From an uncultured Alphaproteobacteria bacterium (lineage in GTDB: Bacteria > Pseudomonadota > Alphaproteobacteria > Micavibrionales > Micavibrionaceae), in assembly GCA_946481105.1 (NCBI GenBank), contig CAMLMM010000055.1, forward strand, positions 1 to 13,437: a stretch of 13,437 bases of DNA, read 5' to 3'. Shown piece by piece: positions 1 through 8,710 of the stretch (position 1 is the first letter of the stretch; each line of letters opens with the position of its first letter). A program made the position numbers and the translations under genes. The notes beneath the pieces are model-generated. The model was not told where the DNA came from and did not search any database. It worked only from the letters and a program-made list of their open reading frames with translations.

Positions 1-951
<951 letters not shown>

Positions 952-970
952 TCGGTTTAATCCTTATTTT

Positions 971-1005
971 AAAACCCGCCTGTAAAAGGGCGGGTTTTTG
1001 TTTTT
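971..1005 (+). terminator. Rho-independent terminator of eno
   Basis: A perfect 10-bp stem, AAAACCCGCC (971-980) pairing with GGCGGGTTTT (989-998), closes an 8-nt loop and runs into a T-rich tract up to 1005. It lies 19 nt after the enolase stop codon. This is a textbook intrinsic terminator. Confidence 0.93.
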
Positions 1006-1089
1006 AAGCAATTTACAAATCACATTAACTAATTCAGAATAGGGCATCAGATTCCTGATTTCTTTAAATTTTTTCTGGGTTGAATTCGC

Positions 1090-1117
1090 TTGACGGCGCT
1101 GAGTCGTCTGTGATTCT
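1090..1117 (+). promoter_or_regulatory. Candidate sigma70-type promoter for the ftsB-like gene
   Basis: TTGACG (1090-1095) matches the -35 consensus at five of six positions. After a 16-nt spacer comes GATTCT (1112-1117), a weak -10 helped by a TG at 1109-1110. Transcription would then start within about 2 nt of the ATG at 1126, giving a nearly leaderless mRNA. The -10 is poor, so this is only a candidate. Confidence 0.3.
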
Positions 1118-1125
1118 CTATAGGT

Positions 1126-1449
1126 ATGAAGCAGTTACTTGAGCATAAATATTTGATGCGCAAGAACATCCTGACGCTTGTCGGGATGTCGCTCTGCTTT
1201 TATTTTTCGTATCACCTGTTGCAGGGGCAGCGCAGCTATGTGCGTTATCTGGCGTTGCAGAATAGTATTGGTGGTCTGACCCAGGAAAGCCGCGCGTTGC
1301 AGGAAAATCGTCTGGCGTTGGAAACGCGTGTTTCCATGCTCCGTTCCGGGTCGATTGATAAAGACCTGCTGGAAGAACGCGCCCGGATCGTTCTGGGCTA
1401 TCGCCATGAAGGCGAAAAGGACATTCTGGTTCCGACCAAAAACTTCTAA
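1126..1449 (+). CDS. ftsB: FtsB/DivIC-family septum formation initiator
   Basis: A 107-residue bitopic inner-membrane protein. A short cytoplasmic N-terminus is followed by one hydrophobic segment at about residues 14-32. A heptad-like stretch at about residues 45-72, rich in L, E, Q and R, is predicted as a periplasmic coiled coil. The end contains DLLEERARIVLGYRHEGE, typical of the FtsB/DivIC family, in which the protein joins FtsL and FtsQ to regulate septal peptidoglycan synthesis. Length is normal for the family. The position between eno and pdhA is also where alphaproteobacteria usually carry this gene, and E. coli ftsB lies close to eno as well. The ATG at 1126 has little Shine-Dalgarno sequence; an in-frame ATG at 1156 would shorten the cytoplasmic tail but keep the membrane segment. 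Assignment rests on architecture, context and the short C-terminal motif. Confidence 0.85.
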   Translation: MKQLLEHKYLMRKNILTLVGMSLCFYFSYHLLQGQRSYVRYLALQNSIGGLTQESRALQENRLALETRVSMLRSGSIDKDLLEERARIVLGYRHEGEKDILVPTKNF

Positions 1450-1596
1450 AAATCCTTACATATCAATATGTTGCACTGCACAATGGGTTGTTTTTTAACT
1501 GGCATCAAAAGTTAAAATCGTGTAGCAATCCTCGTGATTTCAATCAGTGAGGAAGTTGTGGCCCAAAAACCGCCAAAAGATAGCCAGAAGGACACC

Positions 1597-2613
1597 ATGC
1601 AAAAGTCGAATCTGAAAACTGTTTCAGCATCCAATGCTGCGCCGTTGCCAAGCCTGGAAGAACTGAAAAAGTTCTACCGTGATATGTTACTGATCCGCCG
1701 TTTTGAAGAAAAAGCCGGGCAGTTATATGGCATGGGATTGATTGGCGGTTTCTGCCATTTGTATATTGGTGAAGAAGCTGTTGTGACCGGTATTCAATCC
1801 GTACAGAAAAAAGGCGACACGGTTATTACCGCGTACCGCAACCATGGCCATATGCTGGTCAGTGGTATCTCGGCCAATGAAGTTATGGCCGAACTGACCG
1901 GACGCGAAGGTGGATGCTCACGCGGGAAGGGCGGTTCGATGCACATGTTCTCGATTGAGAACGGATTCTTCGGCGGTCACGGTATCGTGGGGGCGCAGGT
2001 GTCGATTGGCCTGGGTCTGGGCTTTGCGCATAAATACAAAAACGACGGTGGTGTCGCGATTGCCTATATGGGTGATGGTGCCGCCGACCAGGGGCAGGTC
2101 GCCGAAAGCTATAACATGGCCGCCCTGTGGAAGCTTCCTGTTCTATTCGTCATTGAAAACAACCAGTACAGCATGGGCACCTCGACCAAGCGTCACGCCG
2201 CCGGTGAATTTTACCGCCGTGGTGAAGGCTTTGGCATCAAGGGCGAAAAAGTTGACGGCATGGATATTATTGCCGTGCGTGAAGCCGCGAGCCGCGCGAT
2301 GGACGACATTCGTGCCGGAAACGGCCCTCAAATCCTTGAGATGGTCACCTACCGTTACCGCGGCCATTCGATGTCCGACCCGCAGAAATACCGCACCAAG
2401 GAAGAAGTGGAGCAGTATAAAGGTGCACGCGACCCGATTGAAGGCGTGAAAGCCATTCTGCTGAAAGAACACGGTGTCACCGAAGACGACCTGAAACCTA
2501 TCGATAAGGAAATCAAGGAAATCGTTGCTGAGGCCGCGCAGTTTGCACAGGATTCACCATTCCCGGCTGATGCGGAATTATGGACCGATATCATGAAGGA
2601 AGTTGCTGAATAA
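1597..2613 (+). CDS. pdhA: Pyruvate dehydrogenase E1 component, alpha subunit
   Basis: Thiamine-diphosphate enzyme that, with PdhB, decarboxylates pyruvate and acetylates the lipoyl groups of E2. From this start it is 338 residues, normal for alphaproteobacterial PdhA. The N-terminal region FYRDMLLIRRFEEKAGQLYG and the segment GGFCHLYIGEEA are family hallmarks. The ThDP motif runs from GDG (159-161) to NN (188-189), and YRYRGHSMSDPQKYR is the usual E1-alpha loop. The frame stays open upstream to a GTG at 1534. I chose ATG 1597 because AAGGA (1588-1592) lies 4 nt before it; GTG 1558 with AGGA (1550-1553) is a fair alternative and would add 13 residues, while GTG 1534 has no Shine-Dalgarno sequence. 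The stop overlaps the next start by one base (TAATG). First gene of the PDH operon. Confidence 0.96.
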   Translation: MQKSNLKTVSASNAAPLPSLEELKKFYRDMLLIRRFEEKAGQLYGMGLIGGFCHLYIGEEAVVTGIQSVQKKGDTVITAYRNHGHMLVSGISANEVMAELTGREGGCSRGKGGSMHMFSIENGFFGGHGIVGAQVSIGLGLGFAHKYKNDGGVAIAYMGDGAADQGQVAESYNMAALWKLPVLFVIENNQYSMGTSTKRHAAGEFYRRGEGFGIKGEKVDGMDIIAVREAASRAMDDIRAGNGPQILEMVTYRYRGHSMSDPQKYRTKEEVEQYKGARDPIEGVKAILLKEHGVTEDDLKPIDKEIKEIVAEAAQFAQDSPFPADAELWTDIMKEVAE

Positions 2614-3197
2614 TGAAAAACACCTGTCTTTATACAGGGCTGTTGTCTTTATTCGCACTGACCATGCTGGTCGGTGCCCATCATGATGCGCGCGCAGAAA
2701 AGGCGGCTATGGCTGCGCCGGAACCGCAGCCGCCGCTTGTCATTGAGAAAGCCGAACCAAAACTCAGCTATCAGGATTTCCTGGCGATGCGTGACAAGCC
2801 GGATACGGTTGTCATCGATGCGTTTGAACTGGAACCGTTGTTCCATGTCGGTGCGATGAGCGGTTCTGATAAAAATATTATGACGCAGGAAAAGCTGGAC
2901 CGTGTTCTGGCCAAGATGATCCCGGATAAGAACGCTCCTGTAGTGTTGTACTGCCGGGAGACATTCATGCCGACGCGCCGTGTGCCAGCGACGTTTGTGA
3001 TGTCAAAAACCCTCAATGCCCTGGGTTACACAAATGTGCAGGATATGGCGCCTGTATGGTTGGATACAAACTTGCAGGTTGATGGCGCGAAAGTGACAGC
3101 CGAGCAATTCCGCGATACGCAGGTTATCCCGTTTAAAAAACAACTCCCGGCTGAGGCGCAGGAATATTTCCGCGCTACGCAGGGGCAATCTAATTAA
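2613..3197 (+). CDS. Secreted rhodanese-like domain protein
   Basis: A 194-residue protein with a Sec-type signal peptide: basic start, hydrophobic core at about residues 6-22, and a likely cleavage after ARA (residue 28). It is therefore predicted to be periplasmic. The mature part resembles the rhodanese fold: a strand VVIDAFE, then VVLYCRE with a cysteine at residue 114, then a helix SKTLNALGYTNV and the strand after it. In true rhodaneses the cysteine starts a six-residue active-site loop. Here the residues after Cys114 (RETFMPTRRVP) do not fit the usual CRxGxR pattern, so sulfurtransferase activity is uncertain. The start overlaps the pdhA stop by one base, implying translational coupling. 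Lying between pdhA and pdhB, it is co-transcribed with PDH although it should act outside the cytosol. The fold call is moderate; function is unknown. Confidence 0.65.
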   Translation: MKNTCLYTGLLSLFALTMLVGAHHDARAEKAAMAAPEPQPPLVIEKAEPKLSYQDFLAMRDKPDTVVIDAFELEPLFHVGAMSGSDKNIMTQEKLDRVLAKMIPDKNAPVVLYCRETFMPTRRVPATFVMSKTLNALGYTNVQDMAPVWLDTNLQVDGAKVTAEQFRDTQVIPFKKQLPAEAQEYFRATQGQSN

Positions 3198-3222
3198 GTA
3201 AGAACCGAAAGGAACGCAGTAA

Positions 3223-4653
3223 ATGTCCGTGAATGTCCTTATGCCCGCCTTGTCGCCGACCATGACCGAAGGCAATCTGGCCCGCTGGCTGAAAAAAGAA
3301 GGTGATAAAATCAAGGCCGGTGAAGTCATCGCCGAGATTGAAACTGACAAGGCCACGATGGAAGTCGAAGCCGTTGATGAAGGCGTCCTGGGCAAAATCC
3401 TCATCAGTGAAGGATCGCAAGGTGTCGCGGTGAATACGCCGATTGCTGTACTGCTGGAAGATGGTGAAACGGAAGTGAAAGCCACGGGAGCGCCTGCGCC
3501 AGCAGCGGATATTCCGTGTATCCCGAATTCTGCGCCTGTTGCAACAGCAACAACATCCACCAGCGTTGTCGATCAGCCAGCAGGCAAAGCGATTACCAAC
3601 CGCGATGTGTTGTACGCACAGGGTCTGGTGATTGAGCCGCCACCATTCGATGAAGCGAAATTCATGGAAAAAACCCAGGCGATGCAGGTGCGTGAAGCGC
3701 TGCGCATGGGTATGTCCGAAGAAATGCGCCGCGACAAAAACGTATTCCTGATGGGTGAGGAAGTCGCCGAGTATAACGGTGCTTATAAGGTATCGCAGGG
3801 CATGCTGGATGAATTCGGTCCGGACCGCGTGATTGATAGTCCAATTACCGAGCATGCCTTTACCGGCCTGGGTGTTGGTGCCGCTATGTCGGGCCTGCGC
3901 CCGATTATCGAATTCATGTCGATGGATTTCGCCATGCAGGCGATGGACCAGATCGTTAACTCGGCTGCCAAGACACTTTATATGGCGGGTGGCAAGCTCG
4001 GTTGTCCAATTGTATTCCGTGGCCAGAACGGGGCACCGGGCAAGGTAGGGGCGCAGCACTCAGGTTGCTACGCGTCATGGTTCGCGCATGTGCCGGGCAT
4101 GAAGGTTGTTGCCCCATGGTCGGGTGCCGATGCGAAGGGCCTGATGAAAGCTGCCATTCGTGACCCGAACCCGGTCATGATTTTGGAACATGAATTAATG
4201 TACGGCCAGATTTTTGAAACCCCAGTGGATGAAGAGTATGTAATTCCGCTGGGTCGCGCCAAAATCGAACGCGCCGGGACGGATGTGACCCTCGTATCCT
4301 TCTCGATCATGGTAGGCAAATGCCTCGAAGCAGCCGAGAAACTGGCCGCTGAAGGTATCAGCGCCGAGGTTATCAATCTGCGGACCATCCGTCCGCTGGA
4401 CCGCTGGACGATTATCGAGAGCGTGAAGAAAACCAACCGTATTGTCAGCGTTGAAGAAGGCTGGCCGTTTGCTGGTATTGGCGCTGAGATCGCGGCGCTT
4501 ATCAATGAACAGGCATTTGATTATCTGGATGCACCGGTGACGCGTATTCATGCTGCCGATGTGCCGATGCCGTATGCCTTTAACCTGGAGAAACTGGCGA
4601 CGCCGCAGGTCGATGAAATCGTCCATAAGGTGAAGCAGGTTTGTTACCGTTAA
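3223..4653 (+). CDS. pdhB: Pyruvate dehydrogenase E1 component, beta subunit with N-terminal lipoyl domain
   Basis: 476 residues, longer than the roughly 325 of a plain E1-beta because a biotinyl/lipoyl domain is fused in front, as in many alphaproteobacteria. The lipoyl domain spans about residues 2-80 and carries the motif [10 protein letters not shown], with Lys43 the expected lipoylation site. An Ala/Pro/Thr-rich linker (about 85-125) leads to the transketolase-like pyrimidine-binding domain starting at about [15 protein letters not shown]. Family segments [20 protein letters not shown] and PIVFRGQNG are present, and a C-terminal transketolase domain contains [10 protein letters not shown]. 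It partners PdhA in oxidative decarboxylation of pyruvate. AAAGGA (3208-3213) lies 9 nt before the ATG. It ends 3 nt before the next gene. Confidence 0.97.
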   Translation: MSVNVLMPALSPTMTEGNLARWLKKEGDKIKAGEVIAEIETDKATMEVEAVDEGVLGKILISEGSQGVAVNTPIAVLLEDGETEVKATGAPAPAADIPCIPNSAPVATATTSTSVVDQPAGKAITNRDVLYAQGLVIEPPPFDEAKFMEKTQAMQVREALRMGMSEEMRRDKNVFLMGEEVAEYNGAYKVSQGMLDEFGPDRVIDSPITEHAFTGLGVGAAMSGLRPIIEFMSMDFAMQAMDQIVNSAAKTLYMAGGKLGCPIVFRGQNGAPGKVGAQHSGCYASWFAHVPGMKVVAPWSGADAKGLMKAAIRDPNPVMILEHELMYGQIFETPVDEEYVIPLGRAKIERAGTDVTLVSFSIMVGKCLEAAEKLAAEGISAEVINLRTIRPLDRWTIIESVKKTNRIVSVEEGWPFAGIGAEIAALINEQAFDYLDAPVTRIHAADVPMPYAFNLEKLATPQVDEIVHKVKQVCYR

Positions 4654-4656
4654 GTC

Positions 4657-5025
4657 ATGCATGTTGTTCCGGATAATAAGGCAGTGACCCCCGAAATCGG
4701 TTTTGACGATTTCCTCAAGGTCGATATCCGCGCCGGGACAATAGTAAAGGCGGAACCATTTCCGGAGGCCCGGAAACCGGCCATCAAGATATGGGTCGAT
4801 TTCGGCCCGGTACTGGGAATTAAAAAATCGTCGGCTCAGATTACCGAGCATTACACGATTGATATATTGGTGGGACGTAAAGTAGCGGCTGTTGTCAACT
4901 TTCCGCCCCGCCAGATCGGGCAGTTTATGTCCGAGGTGCTGACGCTGGGTTTTCCCGATGAAAACGGGAAGGTTCTGCTGGTAACACCGGAAGCAATTAC
5001 CCCGAACGGGGCACGTTTATTTTAA
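4657..5025 (+). CDS. csaA: CsaA-like tRNA-binding-domain protein
   Basis: A 122-residue protein formed almost entirely of one OB-fold tRNA-binding domain, as in CsaA. Typical segments are DFLKVDIRAGTIVKAEPFPEARKPA, KIWVDFG, KSSAQITEHY, VVNFPPRQIG, SEVLTLGF and the GARL-type end. In other bacteria CsaA is a dimeric protein described with chaperone-like, export-related activity, and the same domain binds tRNA in methionyl- and phenylalanyl-tRNA synthetases. The start lies 3 nt after the pdhB stop without a clear Shine-Dalgarno sequence, so translation is probably coupled to pdhB. The family is clear. Why it sits inside a PDH operon is not; it could be a passenger, or it could relate to the secreted proteins encoded on either side. 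Confidence 0.9.
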   Translation: MHVVPDNKAVTPEIGFDDFLKVDIRAGTIVKAEPFPEARKPAIKIWVDFGPVLGIKKSSAQITEHYTIDILVGRKVAAVVNFPPRQIGQFMSEVLTLGFPDENGKVLLVTPEAITPNGARLF

Positions 5026-5036
5026 GGAGAAAACAA

Positions 5037-5477
5037 ATGAAGCTGACCATTTTATCTGCACTCGTTCTGACCGTATTTATTTCATCCGCAGCGATGGCTG
5101 AAAAAGTTGCGATGAAAGCAGCAGCCCCAGTTGCCGCAGATAAATGCCCGATGGTGGAAGAGGCACAAATGTCCATTCAGTCCATTCGTACCCTGACCAG
5201 TTTTGATGAGGCGCGTGGCTATGCTGATAAAAGTCTGGCTATGATTAAGGATGTAGCCCAGAAATCCGGGATCGAAAATTATGACCTGCAATCCTACAAC
5301 ATATCGGTCAATTCCTATGATCAGACGGGCACCGGTTCGCAGAAAACCTACAATACATCGTTTAGCGCCAATGCGATGATGCCATCAGCGGCCAAAGCGT
5401 TTGATTTCTCCACAGTGCTTGAGAAGAGTGGTTTTCTGGTCACCGTATCAGTCAGCGCCACCAAGAGATGCGAATAA
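5037..5477 (+). CDS. Small secreted protein, possibly SIMPL/DUF541-related
   Basis: A 146-residue protein with a clear signal peptide (hydrophobic core at about residues 4-19, likely cleavage after AMA at residue 21), so predicted periplasmic. The mature chain has two cysteines, Cys37 near its start and Cys145 at its end, which could form a disulfide. A helix around DEARGYADKSLAMIKDVAQK is followed by alternating strand-like segments (DLQSYNISVNSY, KTYNTSFSANAMM, GFLVTVSVSA). The helix followed by a 'GIENYDLQSYNISV' segment recalls SIMPL (DUF541) proteins, which have unknown or varied roles, but the match is weak and the usual N-terminal SIMPL strand is hard to see. A strong AAGGAG lies before the ATG. 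It sits between csaA and pdhC, 11 nt after csaA. Function is unknown. Confidence 0.6.
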   Translation: MKLTILSALVLTVFISSAAMAEKVAMKAAAPVAADKCPMVEEAQMSIQSIRTLTSFDEARGYADKSLAMIKDVAQKSGIENYDLQSYNISVNSYDQTGTGSQKTYNTSFSANAMMPSAAKAFDFSTVLEKSGFLVTVSVSATKRCE

Positions 5478-5507
5478 GAATTTAAGTAGTAGAAAAGGGA
5501 ACTTACT

Positions 5508-6785
5508 ATGCCAACAAATATTCTGATGCCCGCGCTGTCGCCGACAATGACCGAAGGTACGCTTGCCAAGTGGTTGAAAAAAGAAGGCGATAACGTGAAG
5601 GCAGGTGAAGTTATCGCTGAAATCGAGACCGACAAGGCCACGATGGAAGTTGAAGCTGTTGATGAAGGCAAGCTCGGTAAAATCCTTATTCAATCGGGGA
5701 CGTCGAACGTCGCTGTCAACACGCCGATTGCCGTGCTGCTGGAAGACGGTGAAGACGCCAGTGCAATCAAGGCCCCGGCGGCAGCGAATGCTAATCCAAC
5801 TCCGGCACCAGCAGCGGCTGCTGCGCCAGCCCCGACTTCTGCGACTCCACAGGTGTCAAAACCAACGGCTGCGCCTGTGGCTTCAGGTGACCGCGTCTTC
5901 GCGTCACCATTGGCCCGCCGTATTGCCGAACAAAAGGGCGTTGACCTCAAAGCGGTCAAAGGTTCCGGCCCGCATGGACGTATCGTGAAATCAGATGTTG
6001 AAAATGCAAAACCGGGTGCTGCGCCTGCAGTAGCTTCCGCATCCACCGCACCCGCGAGTGCCGGGCCGGATGCGAAGAAACTGGCCGATATGCTGGGCAT
6101 GGAATATACCGAACTGCCAAACAACAATATCAAAAAGGTAACAGCGCGTCGCCTGACCGAAGCCAAACAGACCATTCCGCATTTCTATCTGTCGGTGGAT
6201 TGTGTGCTTGATAAACTGATGGCGGCCCGTGCCCAAATGAACGAAGCTGCGGATGGCGCGTACAAGCTGTCGGTGAATGACTTTGTCATCAAGGCCAACG
6301 CGATGGCCCTGAAAGCTTACCCACCAGCCAATACGTCATGGACCGATGCGGCGGTGCTTCAATACAAGCATTCCGATATTTCGGTGGCGGTGGCTACGCC
6401 AAACGGCCTGATTACTCCGATCATCAAGAAGGCAGAAACCAAGTCACTCTCTGAAATTTCCAATGAAATGAAAGACCTCGCCAAGCGTGCGAAAGACGGC
6501 AAGCTGAAACCGGAAGAATTCCAGGGCGGGACATTCTCTATCTCGAATCTTGGCATGTTCGGTGTGAAGAACTTCCAGGCGATCGTCAATCCGCCGCAAA
6601 GCTGCATTATGGCGGTGGGTGCAGGTGAAGAACGTGTTGTTGTCGAAAATGGCCAGATGGTTGTGCGGACGGTGATGACTGTCACGCTGTCCACGGATCA
6701 TCGTTCGGTTGATGGCGCGGTGGGTGCGGAATACCTGCAGCATTTCAAACGCTTCATTGAAAACCCGGTTCTGATGCTGGCATAA
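5508..6785 (+). CDS. pdhC: Dihydrolipoamide acetyltransferase (PDH E2 core)
   Basis: 425 residues; transfers the acetyl group from lipoyl lysine to CoA and forms the structural core of the PDH complex. Domain order: one lipoyl domain (about 2-80, Lys43 in [10 protein letters not shown]), an Ala/Pro-rich flexible linker (about 85-128), the E1/E3-binding domain starting at [14 protein letters not shown] (residue 131) through [12 protein letters not shown], a second Ala-rich linker, and the catalytic domain from about residue 195. The catalytic signature DHRSVDGA holds His398 and Asp402. The single lipoyl domain and total length are usual for alphaproteobacterial pyruvate E2. The PDH gene neighbours argue against the 2-oxoglutarate E2 (SucB). 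AAAAGGGA lies upstream of the ATG. lpdA follows after 11 nt. Confidence 0.97.
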   Translation: MPTNILMPALSPTMTEGTLAKWLKKEGDNVKAGEVIAEIETDKATMEVEAVDEGKLGKILIQSGTSNVAVNTPIAVLLEDGEDASAIKAPAAANANPTPAPAAAAAPAPTSATPQVSKPTAAPVASGDRVFASPLARRIAEQKGVDLKAVKGSGPHGRIVKSDVENAKPGAAPAVASASTAPASAGPDAKKLADMLGMEYTELPNNNIKKVTARRLTEAKQTIPHFYLSVDCVLDKLMAARAQMNEAADGAYKLSVNDFVIKANAMALKAYPPANTSWTDAAVLQYKHSDISVAVATPNGLITPIIKKAETKSLSEISNEMKDLAKRAKDGKLKPEEFQGGTFSISNLGMFGVKNFQAIVNPPQSCIMAVGAGEERVVVENGQMVVRTVMTVTLSTDHRSVDGAVGAEYLQHFKRFIENPVLMLA

Positions 6786-6796
6786 GGAATAAGAAA

Positions 6797-8197
6797 ATGG
6801 CTGATACAAATTTTGATGTGATTGTTATTGGTGGTGGGCCGGGTGGTTATGTGGCCGCTATTCGTGCGGCGCAACTGGGTATGAAAGCTGCCGTGGTTGA
6901 AGCCAACCATCTGGGTGGTATCTGCCTGAACTGGGGTTGTATCCCAACCAAGGCGCTCCTGCGCTCGGCGGAAGTATTTCATTTGATGAACCATGCAGCC
7001 GATTACGGCCTGTCATGCGAAAAGCCATCATTCGATCTGAAAAAAATCGTTGAGCGGTCGCGTGGCGTGGCCAAGCAGCTCTCAGGTGGTATCGGTCATC
7101 TGCTGAAAAAGAACAAGGTCACGGTGTTTGATGCCTATGGCCGCCTGAAAGGCAAAGGCCAGGTAGAGATTGAGAAAAAGGACAAGACCAAGGAAGTCCT
7201 GACCGGAAAGCATATCATTCTGGCGACTGGCGCACGTGCGCGTGTTCTGCCGGGGCTGGAGCCGGACGGTAAGCTGGTCTGGACATATCGTGAAGCCATG
7301 GTGCCGGATGTCATGCCGAAATCGCTGCTGGTGGTTGGGTCGGGTGCTATCGGGATTGAATTCGCATCCTTCTTCCGCACGCTGGGTGCTGAAGTGACAG
7401 TTGTCGAATTGATGGACCGTATCATGCCTGTTGAGGACGAAGAGATTTCGGGACTGGCACGCAAGGCGTTTGAAAAACAGGGCATGAAAATCCTGACGGG
7501 TGCCAAAGTGTCCAAGCTGGAAAAAGGTGCCAATAATGTAACCTGCCATGTCGATATCGGCGGCAAGGTTGAAAAAATCACCGTGGACCGTGTTATCTCG
7601 GCGGTTGGGATTGTCGCGAATACCGAAGATGTCGGTTTGGCCAATACCAAGGTTAAAGTCGAGAAGGGGAATATCGTCACTGGGAAATATTGTGAAACGG
7701 ACGAACCCGGTGTGTACGCGATTGGTGACGTGGCGGGTGCCCCGTGGCTAGCGCATAAGGCGTCCCACGAAGGGATTATCTGTATTGAGAAAATTGCGGG
7801 TGTTAAAGACGTTCATCCGCTCGATAAATCCGGTATTCCGGGTTGCACCTATGCCCATCCGCAAGTGGCGTCTATTGGCCTCACTGAAGCAAAAGCTAAG
7901 GCCGCTGGTCTTGATATCAAGGTTGGCCGTTTCCCGTTCATGGGCAATGGCAAGGCGATTGCACTGGGCGAACCGGAAGGTCTGGTCAAAACGATTTTTG
8001 ACGCGAAAACCGGGCAACTGCTTGGTGCTCACATGATTGGCGCGGAAGTCACCGAGATGATCCAGGGATTTGCGATTGGCAAAACGCTGGAAACCACCGA
8101 ACTGGAATTGATGCATACCGTATTCCCGCATCCGACACTTAGCGAGATGATGCATGAGTCAGTCTTGTCGGCCTACGGTAAAGCCATTCACTTTTAG
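6797..8197 (+). CDS. lpdA: Dihydrolipoyl dehydrogenase (PDH E3)
   Basis: A 466-residue FAD flavoenzyme that reoxidises dihydrolipoyl groups and reduces NAD. The N-terminal FAD-binding motif is GGGPGGYVAAIRAAQLG (12-28). The redox-active disulfide is Cys43/Cys48 in GGICLNWGCIPTK. The NAD-binding motif GSGAIGIEFASFF lies near residue 180, and the second FAD segment is GVYAIGDVAGAPWLAHKA. The dimerisation domain ends with the catalytic pair His445/Glu450 in HPTLSEMMHE. Length is typical. AAGGAA lies 10 nt before the ATG, 11 nt after pdhC. As the E3 gene within the operon it is presumably dedicated to PDH but could also serve other 2-oxoacid dehydrogenases. The stop TAG is followed at once by the ATG of the next gene. 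Confidence 0.97.
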   Translation: MADTNFDVIVIGGGPGGYVAAIRAAQLGMKAAVVEANHLGGICLNWGCIPTKALLRSAEVFHLMNHAADYGLSCEKPSFDLKKIVERSRGVAKQLSGGIGHLLKKNKVTVFDAYGRLKGKGQVEIEKKDKTKEVLTGKHIILATGARARVLPGLEPDGKLVWTYREAMVPDVMPKSLLVVGSGAIGIEFASFFRTLGAEVTVVELMDRIMPVEDEEISGLARKAFEKQGMKILTGAKVSKLEKGANNVTCHVDIGGKVEKITVDRVISAVGIVANTEDVGLANTKVKVEKGNIVTGKYCETDEPGVYAIGDVAGAPWLAHKASHEGIICIEKIAGVKDVHPLDKSGIPGCTYAHPQVASIGLTEAKAKAAGLDIKVGRFPFMGNGKAIALGEPEGLVKTIFDAKTGQLLGAHMIGAEVTEMIQGFAIGKTLETTELELMHTVFPHPTLSEMMHESVLSAYGKAIHF

Positions 8198-8635
8198 ATG
8201 AATAGCAGACAGAAAAACATCGTATGGATAGTGGCTCTTGTGCTGCTATCCATTTTTCTTTGGGCTAATACCAATACCACAAGTCAGCCGATACAAACAG
8301 CCTCTATTCAGAGTCAGGGGATATGGACATCAACCCGTGAGATGACATCGGCACAGAACGCGGCGCATCATTTTAAAAAACATGGCGCCGAGATGGGATA
8401 TAAAGCCGAAGCGGATTATATTCAGGCGGCGATTGATTTCACCAGCTATCCACCGGAAGGCACGTTACAGACAAAGCAGACAGATGGGGACACGGTATTT
8501 TTTCTGCCAACTAAAGGCTGGTTTGCCATTCGTACAAAAGAAGGGCGGATACGCACGTTTTTTGAGCGCAGGGAAAACCTCAAAGGTTACAAAAGCAATA
8601 TGGAATATTTTAACGAGCAATCACGCAGACGATAG
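8198..8635 (+). CDS. Membrane-anchored protein with BECR-fold ribonuclease-toxin-like domain
   Basis: 145 residues. A short basic N-terminus precedes a hydrophobic helix (about 7-23) that is either a membrane anchor or an uncleaved signal. A polar Ser/Thr/Gln linker (24-50) follows, then a compact domain of about 90 residues. The domain begins HHFKKHGAEMGYKAEADYIQAA (57-78) and continues through DGDTVFFLP (96-104), WFAIRTKEGRIRTFFERR (108-125) and a GYKSNMEYF-type end. This order (H..KHG.E.G, a Y..A helix, a 'fa(V/I)...dG.I.T.F' hairpin, then a short Y-x-x-x-N...YF tail) matches, from memory, the Barnase/EndoU/ColicinE5/RelE-like (BECR) nuclease domains found at the ends of polymorphic and phage-borne toxins. 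Candidate active residues are His58, His62, Arg119 and Thr120. The ATG directly abuts the lpdA stop, so translation is coupled. Activity, target and any cognate inhibitor are unknown. Confidence 0.6.
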   Translation: MNSRQKNIVWIVALVLLSIFLWANTNTTSQPIQTASIQSQGIWTSTREMTSAQNAAHHFKKHGAEMGYKAEADYIQAAIDFTSYPPEGTLQTKQTDGDTVFFLPTKGWFAIRTKEGRIRTFFERRENLKGYKSNMEYFNEQSRRR

Positions 8636-8665
8636 TATTTGCCGGTGACTTGTCTTCTTTTTCGG

Positions 8666-8690
8666 GGAACTTATTTATGTTAGGATGATT
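8666..8690 (+). promoter_or_regulatory. Candidate promoter of the 55-codon gene, possibly EcfG-type
   Basis: GGAAC (8666-8670, within GGGGAACTT) equals the -35 element of the alphaproteobacterial general-stress sigma factor EcfG. The expected CGTT -10 after 16-17 nt is only poorly met by GATT (8687-8690). If used, transcription would start a few bases before the AGGAGG at 8700, which fits a short leader. A sigma70-type -10 such as TATGTT (8676-8681) is an alternative. Confidence 0.25.
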
Positions 8691-8710
8691 TATCTTCTTA
8701 GGAGGATTCC

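Noticed and set aside
1047..1078. Second terminator (ATCAG-ATTC-CTGAT then a T-rich stretch) between eno and ftsB
   Set aside because: The stem is only 5 bp, A/T-rich, and the T-run is delayed; the strong terminator at 971-1005 suffices.
1458..1469. Inverted repeat CATAT-CA-ATATG in front of pdhA as an operator
   Set aside because: The 5-bp arms are too short to separate from chance in A/T-rich spacer, and no known regulator motif is matched.
1471..1518. Sigma70 promoter for pdhA (TTGCAC or TTGTTT with TTTAAC or TAAAAT)
   Set aside because: Several overlapping weak pairs exist, but none has both good boxes and good spacing. A promoter is likely here but I cannot place it.
1534..1596. pdhA start at GTG 1534
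   Set aside because: It has no ribosome binding site. ATG 1597 has AAGGA at good spacing and gives the usual family length.
3190..4059. Long minus-strand open frame opposite pdhB (289 codons), with similar frames opposite eno, pdhC and lpdA
   Set aside because: These lie antisense to well-identified enzymes, have His/Arg-rich or Ser-rich composition typical of shadow frames, and lack ribosome binding sites.
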